Positions 51,103-62,793 of a stretch of DNA of 64,000 nt are shown here, piece by piece (the stretch's first letter is position 1; the number at the start of each line of letters is the position of its first letter). A program made the position numbers and the translations under genes. The stretch lies in assembly GCF_029227915.1 (NCBI RefSeq), contig NC_079875.1, positions 22,749,001 through 22,813,000 on the forward strand, written 5' to 3'. The DNA comes from Hydractinia symbiolongicarpus. Lineage: Eukaryota; Cnidaria; Hydrozoa; Anthoathecata; Hydractiniidae. The notes below the pieces were generated by a model. The model was not told where the DNA came from and made no database searches. It saw nothing but the letters and a program-made list of their open reading frames with translations.

Positions 51103-52402
51103 GTACAAAATCAGGCAGAATCCTGAAGTCATGTTCTTAATGAATATAATAAGAAAAAAGTATGCTTAAAAATGTTTAAGAAAGTAAGCGCAGTCAGATT
51201 TGCAGATTTTACTTGTTCTTATTAAAAAACCGTGCACAATAACATTTCTTTTATGCCGTCAATTTTTTTGAGAAAAGTGCTTAGTCAAATTTTAAATACC
51301 TTATTGGTAAAAAAAAAGTCGGCAAAAAAATTAGTCAGAAAAATAAAAAGTCGGCAAAAATAATAGTCACGTGGACAAAATTTATTTACTTTTTTGCCAA
51401 CTATATCTTTGAATTTAGTCACTTCTTGCCGATCAATTTCCCGACAAAAATGATCAAGAAAGTTTAGATTTTGAAGGTTTTTTTTAAATACAACAACAAC
51501 AACAAAATGGTTATGGGTATGTAGAAAAGTTTAAGTTTCGTCAATTTCAATAACAGTCTTTACATTTTGGTCCTTCTCTTTCATCTCTTCCTTCCTGAAT
51601 TCTACTTCTACGTTAATTTCAAATAAATTTTCATCATCGCTGTCCTCGTCTTCTTCTTTCATCCCTGTATATTTATCATAGATTAAATTTTCGACTCTTT
51701 TCTCGTGAAATCTTTAGCTTGTAAGCAACAAACAAACTAAAAAAACTTTAGCAAACATCAAGATATTGAAAACATAGCAATCTCGTTGCCAATGTTTCTT
51801 TCTTGTTTTCTATACGTCGCGCCAGCACTCACAAGACTGTTTCAAAACATCAAAATTTTAGACTTTTTTTGCTACCAACAGCACTGTGAACACCGGAAGC
51901 CCTAAGGACCATTAATTAAAGAAAATTTTCCGCGGAAAATGAACGGACAAGAACAGAACAGAACAGAAAATATATGTTCTCTGAGAGACAAATATTTTGT
52001 ATTAGAATAGTTGATATCTCGATCTACTTTCTCCAGAACGGAACGAAACGGACGGAAAGGATAACTTTTTAGTCGTAATACAAACATTTTAAGGACGCAT
52101 GTTCGGAAGCATTTCTTTTCTTGTCCGTTCCGTTTCGCGTAATATTTTCTTGAGGTGGAAAACAGCCTTAAGGGTCCGAGGGATCTTGGGGACGGGGAAA
52201 GACAAAAATGTGTAGCTGTGACATGGCTGCTTTCATGAAGTCAAAGCCTTTATAAAGTTTCCCGGTAAAACTCGCTTATTCAGTTCATTTAGAGACAAAC
52301 GGTTTAAAGGGCGCGAAATTTTGTTGTCATTTTCTGAAAATAGGAGAAAGAAGTAGTTAGCTAGATACTTTTGAATTTTGGTTGTATTTGATTATATAAA
52401 GT
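51103..52402. other. Flank between element 2 and PCLAF exon 1
   Basis: The DNA is AT-rich with simple AAAAGTCGGC and CAA repeats near 51310-51500. One short acidic frame on the minus strand is listed separately. Nothing else is supported. Confidence 0.5.
51531..51662 (-). CDS. Possible 3' exon of an unidentified host gene
   Basis: The minus strand has AATATACAG followed by GGATGAAAGAA and a 43-codon acidic frame (MKEEDEDSDDENLFEINVEV, then a lysine/glutamate-rich end) stopping at 51531. The AG and acidic composition fit a terminal coding exon, but no upstream exon or polyadenylation site was identified. Confidence 0.25.
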   Translation of the reverse strand: MKEEDEDSDDENLFEINVEVEFRKEEMKEKDQNVKTVIEIDET

Positions 52403-55400
52403 ATGGTTCGCACAAAAGCTGATGGAATAAAAGGTTAGTTTAGATTTGCTGGAATTATGCTGGTAAAAATTAGCTAGCTAGCTAGCTAGGTAACAGTGTT
52501 TGTTATACAAAGCTAGCCAGCTAGTGTGCGTTCGCCCATGTACGGCCATCGCCCCACTACACCTTTACGATAATTCAGGAAAACTAACACTCCATCGCAG
52601 CTTATTTAGCGATCGGAGGAGGTAAACATCACACTTTTAAGAGTTTATTAATGAGAAAACACGTTTTTTCGTCATAACTTTTCTTGCCGCGTTTTGTTTT
52701 TAATGAAAAGTTGTATCTTATTATTATTAACATTTCCTGAAAATTTGAAAGAAATTGATTCGACGAAAGTTAAAAAACGGGAAAAACACGCTTTCGTCTC
52801 TAACAAACTCTCATAAAAACACAATTTTTACTTCCTTTTTTCCGATATTGTAAAACGATGGAGAGCCGTAGGAACGCATGTACAATTGAATCTATCAATT
52901 CAACCACTTAATTTGTTAAGAAATGTAGGTTCAAAGCTTGTCGCAGACTGTGCGCAATAAAAATGGCCGACAAAATATTTTTTCGAAAATTCTTGGAACT
53001 CTCATGGAAAGTTGTGAATAGGTAAAATTCAATAAAATCTGTGTGAATTACATACTTGGTGCTGTCCTTTAACCACCTCGTCAACACAAGAGAGGATGGG
53101 AAATAGACTCAAGAAATTTCCACATTAAAAAAATTTGGTGCCCTAATATGGCCACATACCTTTTAAGTGGATTTAATGCTTTAAAGAATGTGAAGTTTCA
53201 TTTTAATAATAAATATTGTAATAAACAACCCGTTGTTATTGTTTTCTTTGACATTATTCATTTTCCATCTTTAATCGTGACAAAACAACTACATGGGTGA
53301 TAATAAAATGGATGGGTCACAAACTGAGCTAACAGGGTTAAGGGGACTGGAAAGGAATTTAAAGCATTTTGGGAGTGTTATCACTAACATGGGGAAAAGT
53401 AGAAAAAATAACCCTCAAAATCAAGATGATATTAAAGAAAAATTGATTGAAGAGATGGCACATATCGGGTTTGTGTTAATTTTTACTCTGACAACGTCTT
53501 TCCCAGTACTTTTTGTGAAATATGTTTTCTAAATTATATACAAAATGACATTTCTGTAGATACAATGGCTCGCTGTTTGTGAGTGGACTTCAACAGTCGG
53601 TTTCTTCACGACAAAAACGTGGAAAAAAGAATAAGATCTAAAATTCAAATGTAGCTAGAGAAACATAATATTTACACATGATAGACTTTCTAGTTATAGC
53701 GTCTTTACTTTGAAAGGAATTGTATACCTGAGGACTTGCAAAATGATTCTTCAGGTTCGTGTTCCACAAACAAATCAAGATATTCAATCGATGACACTGT
53801 ACCATTTCTCTTTTTCTCTTCCATTGCATTGCATTGGTTACATAATCTGCATTTCAATGATACGTCCAGAATTTGAGATGACACTTCAGCAATAGCAGAC
53901 ACGACTCCTCTGCTAGCATTCCATCCCCTGCTACTCCATGTCCCATCAAAACTTGTCAGAACATCTACTACTTCGATGACGACGTCCCATACTCCTTTTT
54001 CACTAAATCCTTTGCTCTATCAGCTGCCATCTTCATGTTTTCTTCGCGCAATTCAAGCGCTTTTTCTTCCCAAAAGACAGTGTGCTCATCAAAGGCAGGT
54101 CTGGTGATTGGCGAAGATAGACCCAGGCCTATCAATAAGAAAAAAGCTCCCGTGCGACAAAACCTGCGCGCTGAGAGGGGGAAATTCTGTTCGCGCGAGC
54201 GATCTTACAGTTCCAAAATTAAGACAAAAAGAGAAAAGAAACATTAATTTCTGAAGTCGGGGGACGATTTAACCAGTGAACCCCTGAACACTGGAGACTC
54301 GAAAGCCTTTATCTTGACTTCATTCATTACGAAAATTGTATCATGTATATATGTTAATCTCTTTTTATATACTTGTGGTGCTTAATTAATATAACAAAAT
54401 TCTATTTTTTTTTTAGGTTCGTATATATATTTGAAGATAACTATTTATAGAAAGTGTTTCATTATAGTTTTACAAATAGAGATCGTCCTCGCTGTCCCAG
54501 CTCTCGTCACTTGAACAACTATCATCATCTGAGCGATCATCATCAGTTATATTATCGATACGGTTTGGTTCTGACGTATTCAACTTGAGCCGCCTGCGTT
54601 TTGCCATGTAGAGCACTCTCGCTCTTTCGATGATTTCTTCCCGCTCCTGAGGTGACCACAGATTATCGTTGCCAGAAATGATCAAAGTATCCTCCAATGT
54701 ATCGTGAGCCATTGAAAGTCGCCGGTCTGATAGAATGGAAGTGACAGTACTAAAGCACCGTTCAACACTGGAGTTTGATCCGGATATGCTGAGAATCAAA
54801 GAGACGAGAAGGCTCACGTTGGGAAATGATTCTCTTTTGTATGTCAACACCGACTTCCACATGTTGCGTACTGCCATTTTATTGTAGTGAGTCGCTGCGT
54901 GTATTTTGAACTTTTTCCATTCGACCAATGATCGGTTCAAGTCGAATCCTGCATACACAAGGGGCTTGGCGAAATGATTATGTAGAAGAATTATTTCCCG
55001 ATTACCGTAATCTCTATCAGATTCCCAATATTCCATGTCGATGAATCTCATTGATGTATACAATTCCTTGTCCCTCTTATAATCACAAAAGCGCTCCTTG
55101 AGAACTTTAATCAGTGACTCGCACAACTTTTTTTTCAGAGCTCGAACAACATCAATGGCATGGTCTTGATTGATTTTATTAGTTTGGAATTTTACGGTGA
55201 CGAAGGTTTTATCTTTTTTCCGCTTTTCGCCAGCTTTAATGAATTGACCCTCTAATGCTCCACTCAACCAATTCTGATCACCCGCTTTGGTACTAACACT
55301 GTAACGTCCAACATAACTGTCCAAAAACTCCAAATCACCCCCAATTTCGTCAATGTTTTCATTCAGTTCAGAAGTTGTTTGGTCGATAATCGAATTGACT

Positions 55401-58400
55401 GAGTAAGGTAAAAGATCATTCGATTCAAATATTTTTGAGACAGGAACAACCATTTCAAGCATATCGAGGTAAGTTGCTATAGTCAACAAAAATTCATAGG
55501 ATTTGAACTTTTTAAGAAGGCCTGAAACTTTCGCTTTCGTAGTAGCATTACTCCCTTTATCGTCCGCGATGTAATTTTCGTAGGCTGTTATGTACGCTGG
55601 CCATGATTCAAGGATATTCTGAAATCCCCGCCTACGATGCCCAACAAACCTTGTTCCTGTGATCTTCGATATGTTATAGTATGTGATACCTAACGCCTTT
55701 GCACATTCTGCAACTTCAGATTTTAGTTTGCCACTATTTCGCAAGAGATAAAAATTTGTTGTGTAGAACTGATCAACCTCGTTCAGCTTGTTTATATTGA
55801 ATGCTTCCTTAACTGCGAGTTCTATGCGGTGGTTTGCACAGTGAATCATCAACATCCATGACCGCCCCTGATCCTTCATCTGCGTCAAAACACCCTTGTA
55901 TTTACCAAAGTTAACACTGGCTCCGTCCGCCGTACAACTGACAACCTTTTTAGTGAAGCTCTCTTGGTTCATCAAAAGCGCACTATTGTCGTCACGGAAA
56001 TAACTTTCAATACCGGCAACAATCGAACAAGCATCACCCCCACCGAACCTAGCCACTTCCAGCAAACTCGCAACCACGTAAACTGGAACACCACTCCTCT
56101 CAGTTCTCACTAAAACAAGTTCTTTTTCCCTTCCAGTTTTTCTGGCTTGGCTACCATCTGATAGAATCGACATAAAACAACCACTTGCAAGTACAACTGC
56201 ACATTTTTCCCTGACAGCCTCAGCTATGCAATGAACAAACTCCATCCAGAACGACCGTCTTCTTTCCTCTCTATGAGTCGCACACCATTCTCCTTGCAGC
56301 ATTTAACCTGAAAAGTCAGATAGATAAAACAATAATGGTCGTACTCAAACAATACTCGAACATGGTTTCTACCTATTTCGAAAACTTTAAACATATTTAT
56401 AAGGGCAACTTACCAAAACACCAAAGTGTTTGTGTGGCATTGTCGGTTCCATCGCCATGTGATACGCACATTTGATAAGCTTCGTATATGCCTCAGCCGC
56501 GGATTTTGCGTTTGCTGATTCAATAGTCGTTTGGATCTATGAAAAATGAAGTGAACGTAATTGTGTTAGAGTGAAAGTAAATAAAACTTGAAAAACCCTA
56601 TTTTGTAGAAACAAACCTTGTCAACGCTAGCTCCCGTCTTAACACATGTGATTGATTGTAATCGATCTTCCTTTGGTTTACTTTTCTCACACGATAGTGC
56701 GAGAGAATGACCTTCGCCGGAAATATGTCGCGTAACAGAGTGTTTTGTTACGAAACTTGTCCCATCAATATATGTCAGGACAGCTTCCTTCACTGGTCCC
56801 TTGCAATTCGGATACTGAAGAATAGCAGGCTTGTTTTTCGCACAAAGTGTGCACCAAACGAAGTTAACAAAATCTATTTCCATTTTCTTCTAAAGTTTTA
56901 TGTCTGATAATATCATCAATACCCCATTTCATGAAAGTAGATAATTGGATTTTGTTCCCTTTGATACTTTTTTTTGACGAAGACATGTCGCGATAATGAT
57001 TTCAGATAAATATAGCAATCGAGTTTTCAAAACGATCCTGCTGTATTCTATTCTATTTTAGAATAACGTTTCGAACGCTCTCACCCAGGGATGTTCCCAT
57101 AACAAAACTATTTTTGAATGAATGGAGAAACAGGGAGATGGAGTGTTATGTAAAACAAAAGAAATACATTACTCATTTTCTTGTTTATTACAAGAACAGG
57201 TTCCACATAAATACGCGTGGTGTGATCAACAAAACAAGTCTTGTTACACAACTATAGAAAAAAACGACATTTGATAACTGAAAGTACGAAAACAAAAGAA
57301 ATATATTGCATTCACAAACAAAGAGAATCAATCATAATTGTTACGTTACAAAAACATCGTTTGACCATGTGACTATAAACATCATCCACTTCTAACTTTT
57401 TCATGTTGATGTATCTTCGTACGATTCCGATTTCAGCATGTCGGGGTCTGGTAACAAAGTAGATTCACAAAACGGAATATCTAAAGGTCATTACTGGAAC
57501 GATATGTTTTCGCTTCGCACCTAACGTGAATGGTTGGTCAGTTTATGATTAGTAAAATGAACTACTCTATCTAAAATAGAAAATACAATCTCAGGAATTT
57601 AGGATATTATCACTCAGCTACATAACATGGAATCAATCTAGGCGAGTGAAAAATCACTCCACAGAGGCCTCATATTTCAGAATTAGGTGCGTGTTTGCGT
57701 GCGCGGGAGCGATCGCGCGCCTCTTATTGATAGGCCTGTAGACCCAACACACTACAAATTTTCAGCAATCCTCTTCTTCCTTTGCCAGTCATACCACACT
57801 TGATGTTGAAATAATTTCCACTCTTCTTGGTACTGAAACAGCTTTCTTCATTTTGACAAGCAAAATTTAAGCATTGTACGGAGAACTTCGTTCCCAGACC
57901 TGCTCATAATTTTTGATATAGTTGATATTGACATCTCTATGACATTTCTTGCATACAGTAATATTAGTCACACAATTTATCAACGAGTTCATTTTCAAAA
58001 TCCAACATGCGGGTGATCCATGTTTTGAGTTTTCTTCCTCACTGAATGGCTAAAACATAACGGAACGGAAGATGAATTAGTGGAATTAGTTTTTTGTTCT
58101 ATGCGTCTATTTGCTGGTGAATCCATGGCTTTTTTTCTGCGTTTTCTGTTTTTTCGAATTCAAATAAGGATTGTGACGATAGCTTGACATTTTGTAAATG
58201 AGCTAACTTTCCATGGTTATAAAGATGTTTTATTGTGACAATTCTCATAGGGAAATAAAATACAGACAAAGATAATTGTTTACACCTCTTCAGTATGATA
58301 AAGAAATACAGAAAGAGTGTTACAAAGATCATCACAGCGTTATTAGTGGGTAAACATAAACAAACAAAATAAACAGATCCAGATGGAATTTTTGAAAAAA

Positions 58401-59537
58401 AAATTCATAATTAAAAAGTTTAATATATTTTGCCCTAATTTCATGCAAAAACAAAAACGGAAATTTTTTTTCTTTTTTTTCTTTACTCTTGCCTTTAGAA
58501 GAATAATTGGTGGCCGGTTCAGGGCGAAGTGGCTGCGAATGGGCAATTTTGGCAAGTTGTTGTTTTCTCTGTTTACCCAGGGTCTATTTGTGCCCTACAC
58601 TTGATAAATGGCCATAATGGTGCACGAACATACCTGTACTTATCAACACCAGAGGATAGTTGTTTATCATAGCCATTAACAAATTTTTGAAGTTACATGT
58701 AAACACTGGCCATATATGGGCAAACCCACTCTAGCTATCTTTAGATCAAGGAAGATTACATTAGTTTCTTATTGTTAAAACATACAAGGAAATTTCATTA
58801 GACCATCACCATGTTATTCTCATTTGGCGCATTTCTATGTGATAGCGTTTAAATCAATCATCAAGGGGCCATCAGTGTACAGATTGTGTTTTACAGATCC
58901 ACAGGAAAAGACCTCTCTTCACCCAATCCTAGCATCTTTTTTCCTGTTTTGAAAATGAAAGAGCCAAAAAGCTAATAGCTAAAAAGTAAACAAATAACGT
59001 CTTGCAGTTATTCATTTATGTAATTTGTTTTAGATATATTTTTCGTTGCCAATACATACATTTCTCGCAGTAATAAAAACCTGACTCAGCCTTGTAGTGA
59101 TGTAAGGTGGCTTGTGACTAAAGTAGATAATCAAAGCACAAGTATTAAAATGGCAGGTGTTGTACTATCAATGTGCTCCATCTATATGTAATTGATTAAA
59201 AAATGAAAGAAATTAATAAGCTGTCTGTTGGTTTATTTCGTGTTCTCCCATCAAATTGTCAATAACGACTTTTGTTCGGGTTGACCAACAAGATAACTTT
59301 ATGAACCACACTTCTATATCAATGTGGACAAAACTTTAATGTCTACAGTTGAAGGTGTTTATTTGATTTCTTCTTCTTCTTTTTATATAGCTGCTGGTTC
59401 TAAAGCACCACGGAAACAGTTCAACTCAAGTTCATCTGCTGCTGGAAGTTCATCCTATAGCGATTCACCATTGAGGAATAATTCTTTTCCTTTAGTTAAC
59501 CATGCAAAGATGTGGCCAACACCAAAGTGGCAAAAAA
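52403..59537 (+). CDS. PCLAF: PCNA-associated factor PAF15 homologue, first two coding exons (partial)
   Basis: Exon 1 (52403-52433) encodes MVRTKADGIK and ends with one base of the next codon at a GTTAGT donor. Exon 2 (59391-59537) starts after TTTTATATAG and completes the codon, reading AAGSKAPRKQFNSSSS and ending KMWPTPKWQK before a GTTAGT donor. The N-terminal MVRTKAD, the KAPRK motif (both like histone H3) and PTPKWQK just before the expected PIP box are characteristic of PCLAF/PAF15, a small disordered protein that binds PCNA at replication forks. The PIP-box exon was not found in the window. The intron is about 7 kb and holds nested transposons. Confidence 0.82.
54126..57738 (-). mobile_element. 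hAT-family DNA transposon
   Basis: Inverted ends GGCCTATCAATAAG (left) and CTTATTGATAGGCCTG (right) enclose about 3.6 kb. The 8-bp direct repeat TAGACCCA flanks it (54118-54125 and 57739-57746), the hAT target duplication length. The right end suggests the full terminus is CAGGCC, with CA lost at the left end. It carries a spliced transposase on the minus strand. Confidence 0.88.
54470..56883 (-). CDS. hAT transposase (ZNF862-like), three exons
   Basis: Exon 1 (56883-56617) encodes a TTF/BED-like zinc finger (WCTLCAKNK ... VTRHISGEGHS). Exon 2 (56536-56414) encodes IQTTIESANAKSAAEAYTKL. The main exon (56302-54470, 610 codons) contains the catalytic core (FMSILSDGSQARKTGREKEL, CTADGASVNFG, IHCANHRIELAVKEAF) and the hAT C-terminal dimerisation domain (SNSSVERCFSTVTSILSDRR). 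The long intact frame suggests a recent insertion. The exon 2 to exon 3 phase does not match at the best GT-AG pair, so either the splice sites differ or a one-base change occurred there. Confidence 0.82.
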
Positions 59538-60095
59538 GTTAGTATTTAGAATTTCTCATTTATAGACAAGCATAAACAATGCATGTCTTACTGCAGAACA
59601 AATCTCAAACAAATTTTCCATATCCAGAACAACTTAAATTTGAATTCTGTGAAATAATAAATGTCCACCTGCCTTGTCATTGGTTACCATCCCAAACACC
59701 ACCTCAATCTCTACTCCAATGTTTTTTGATAATAGGGTATAATAATAGACATAGTATTGGGGTTTTTCACAGAACTTTTTGGACATTAAGTATGTCTTTA
59801 ATGTTCTATTTCATTTTTTTATTTTTTTTATTAATGCTTATTGATACGCAACTATTGGAGCACTCAATGTATATCTGTATTCTGTTTTAGTAAGTTTGCC
59901 AAGATTTGAAAAACACTATCTAAGATGATAGTCTTTTCCTATCCATTTTTACATTAAGCTAAGGCTGTATATGTATCCCGTTTATATTTATCCGATAGTT
60001 AACCCGATTTGTATTGTTTGTGAGGTAATGCTTCAGCAATGCAGCCAGTCTTGTCCCATTTGTTGGGATGGTGTTGGTTTTGGATCGCGACCGAA

Positions 60096-61137
60096 TCACC
60101 GAGCTGTAGGGGTTGTAGCGAGTGTCGATCCCCCTTTGTTTGACAGTTCAAATCGATGGGTGTGTGTCATTTCACGTGCGTCAGCAAGGTCGGACCACTC
60201 CCTTCTGAAAGTGATTGGTTGTGGTAGATGGTCAGGGAGGTTTCTTCCAAACAGTAACTCGGCCGGAGAAATTTCCATGTCTGGTGCAGGCGTGTTCCGG
60301 TGAAGTAGGAGTGCTTTGGTTACTGCTTCGGTATGGAGAGAACCAGTTGGACTGACGTTCGATGTGAGGATGCGTTTCATGGTTTTTACAGCTACCTCGG
60401 CTCTTCCGTTACTTTCCGGTAGGTATGCTGACGATAATCTGTGACGTATTCCCCAGTTGTTGAGGAACGCGTTGAACTCGTTTGATTCGTATGGCGGACC
60501 TCCATCGGATGCAATTTCTTCTGGGATACCAAAGGTGCTAAAGTATCGACGCAGAATGTTTTTGACGGTTGCTGCATTTGATGAGGCTCATAGACAGGCG
60601 ACTTCAGTCCAACCAGAGAAGCGGTCAGCGTAAATCAGGTATCTTTGCCCTACCATATGAAAGATGTCCGTGACGGCTAGCTGAAACGGGTAGGACGGTT
60701 GAGGTGGCTGTTCGGCTGGTTCTTTCGATTGTGATGGGGCGATCTCCTTGCATCTTTGGCAGTTGAGACGATTGTTTTGAATGTCCGAGTTCATACCTGG
60801 CCAGAAGAAACGTTGTCTAGCGTTGCTTTTCATCGAGGAAACTCCTTGGTGACCGACGTGGAGCTCATCGAGAAGACGTTGTCGAAGAGATTTCGGTACG
60901 AGTGGTATCCCCTTGGAGAAGATTAAATCATTACTGGTATATAGGCGTTCACTAAGAGACCAGAACTCGCGTAGGTTTGGTGGAACTGATTCTTTATTCG
61001 TTGGGAATCCCTCTTCGATAAGCTGGCATAGATGGTGATAATTTTTGTCCGTTTGTGGGTGTTTACGGATAGTTTCAAGACGAATAGTGTCAGTGGGTTG
61101 TTCGAGGGTAATTTCCTCTTCAATGTAGGCGATATGA
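60096..61137 (-). pseudogene. gypsy integrase fragment
   Basis: The minus strand reads the zinc-binding and rve integrase regions: LLDELHVGHQGV, RFFWPGMNSDIQNNRLNCQR, LAVTDIFHMVGQRYLIYADR, EIASDGGPPYESNEF and HRLSSAYLPESNGRAEVAVK. It covers HHCC-type and D,D,E motifs and breaks near 60585 and 60391. It faces the gag of the same insertion in the opposite direction. Confidence 0.85.
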
Positions 61138-61217
61138 TTGTCGATAGTTAACCCGATTTGTATTTTATCTTAGTATGTTAGGTCAGAGAATAACATTCAG
61201 TTATCAACGAATATACA

Positions 61218-61235
61218 TGGTGTCAGAAGTGAGCC
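61218..61235 (+). promoter_or_regulatory. Primer binding site of the gypsy element
   Basis: TGGTGTCAGAAGTGAGCC follows directly after the LTR end ATACA. TGGTGTCAGAAGTG-type sites are common in animal gypsy elements. Confidence 0.65.
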
Positions 61236-61620
61236 TTCGACTCCTGGATATTTTTCTATCAATTGGTGAGATTGCACGCAAGCAAGCACTCTCTTATCAA
61301 CAAAAAACATCGTAAGTGGAAACTGAACACATCAGAAACAGACATTCAACACATTCCACGCTCGTTTACACGTTCAACAACAAAAACATAACAAACATTC
61401 TGTATCTTCTAAACGAAGTCTCTTCACGTCACATCGAACGCACCTTGAACATTTACATTTATTATTGAAACGTTGTATATTGTATAAAACACACAAACTC
61501 ACTTCAGCATACTTTTCATATCTCTTTTGCTCATAATTGTTGCAAAGGGGTTACAAAACATTCTAAATCATTTTCATCCGATTTTCATCCGTGTGGTCAC
61601 ACCGCCATTTTGTTTTGACC

Positions 61621-62750
61621 ATGTCACAAGATAACGGCATACCGCCCACCGCCCCGTTACCCGACGCTCCGTCCCCTAGTCAAGCCGAGATGATAAATGC
61701 AGCAGCAACACCTCGCGATGCAAAAAACAATGACCACACTGTTCGCCCAACTCCCGTCACTGCTACCTGCCGCCAACCCATCTGTCAGAGGAAGATCACG
61801 TGCAAAGCTTACGAGACCCATTATTGACGCCGATTCCACCGATAACTGTTGGATCATCTTCAAGGACGAATAGAGCCGCTATAAGGACATGGCCGGTTTG
61901 TCGAGTGAGCGGGACATCAGAAACGAACTCAGAGCTGCATGCTCTCAAAAGGTAAACGAGATGTTGTTTAATTTTATCGGTCCTGACACTCTGCTTACTG
62001 CGTCTGGGAATGACTTGCTTGGATTCATCAAATCAGTATCCGTAAAAGCCGTACACCCCGAAGTTTATCGCCAACACTTTTACAAATTAAAACAAAGTGA
62101 TGGTGAAACAGTTACGTCATTTATTTCCCGTTTGAAAGCCCAAGCTATGCTTTGTAGATTTAGTTGCTCTGGAACCTGTGGAGACAACGGATGCACCCCT
62201 TCATACGCTGACGAAATGATCCGATCCCAGCTGATTGCCGGTCTCCGAAATTCGTCCCATTAATCGAAAGTACTTTCTGAAATGGAAATATTAACAACAT
62301 TGAGCCAGCTTACAACCCGTTTTTTGACATTGGAATCAACTGAATGCACTTCATCCGAATTTCAATCACCACAACCAGTCGACATCTGACGTATCCGCCT
62401 TGAAATCAAAGCCATTATCCCGTCCACCCACCACCAACAACAACAACAAAACTTGCATCGGATGCGGAAAGCACTTCCACCCAAAGGGTCGTTCAACTTG
62501 CCCTGCCTACGGTAAAACTTGTAGAAACTGTAATAAGTTGAACCACTTCTCTAACGTCTGCCGTAGCCCCAAGACCTCGGCGATTGAATTCCTATTGTCA
62601 GCAGTAGATACCGCATCCCCGTTGTGACTAGATGGACTCCCACATGGTGATCTAGTCGATAATCGTTTTATCCCAAGCACACCAGAAAAATCACCTACGT
62701 TAGATATTGAAGTTAAAATAAACAAGAAAGCTTATGAACCTACGGCCTAA
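61621..62750 (+). pseudogene. gypsy gag with zinc knuckles and start of protease (broken)
   Basis: Frames 61621-61827, 61889-62263 and 62400-62627 hold a proline-rich N-terminus, a gag capsid-like helical domain (YKLKQSDGETVTSFISRLKA) and two zinc knuckles (CIGCGKHFHPKGRSTCPA and CRNCNKLNHFSNVC). A protease start follows and is cut at the inverted LTR end at 62754. Shifts near 61830 and 62380 break the frame. Confidence 0.82.
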
Positions 62751-62793
62751 TGAGGGTTAACTATCGGATAAATATAAACGGGATACATATACA

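Larger units (their letters stand above)
53700..58040 (-). mobile_element. MULE-type DNA transposon remnant, split by the hAT element
   Basis: Read on the minus strand, 58010-57747 gives CLNFACQNEESCFS to RRGLLKICSVLG. 54117-53700 continues SSPITRPAFDEHTVFWEEKA, then VLTSFDGTWSSRGWNASRG, ILDVSLKCRLCNQCNAM and EHEPEESFCKSSG. The FDGTW-S-RG and ILDV...CR-C motifs are typical of animal Mutator-like transposases. The two parts join at the hAT target site. Frameshifts occur. The outer ends of the element were not resolved. Confidence 0.7.
59966..62793. mobile_element. Rearranged gypsy-type retrotransposon with inverted LTR ends
   Basis: A perfect 40-bp inverted repeat (59966-60005 and 62754-62793) starts TGTATATGTATCCCG. 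AAGGC directly flanks both sides (59961-59965 and 62794-62798) as a 5-bp target duplication. Inside are a minus-strand integrase segment, the 3' part of an LTR (61137-61217) ending ATACA, a primer site, and a plus-strand gag. The order of parts is not that of a normal element. Confidence 0.8.

Noticed and set aside
53293-53532. 79-residue frame as a host exon
   Set aside because: No recognised domain and no clear splice signals fitting PCLAF; it may be part of the MULE flank.
58343-58604. Frames on both strands
   Set aside because: They come from A/T-rich homopolymer runs within the PCLAF intron.
59579-59890. 103-residue frame as the next PCLAF exon
   Set aside because: No acceptor in the right phase and no PIP-box-like residues; the frame is AT-rich with a hydrophobic end typical of non-coding sequence.
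59971-60303. Plus-strand 110-residue gene
   Set aside because: Reverse-strand shadow of the gypsy integrase segment.
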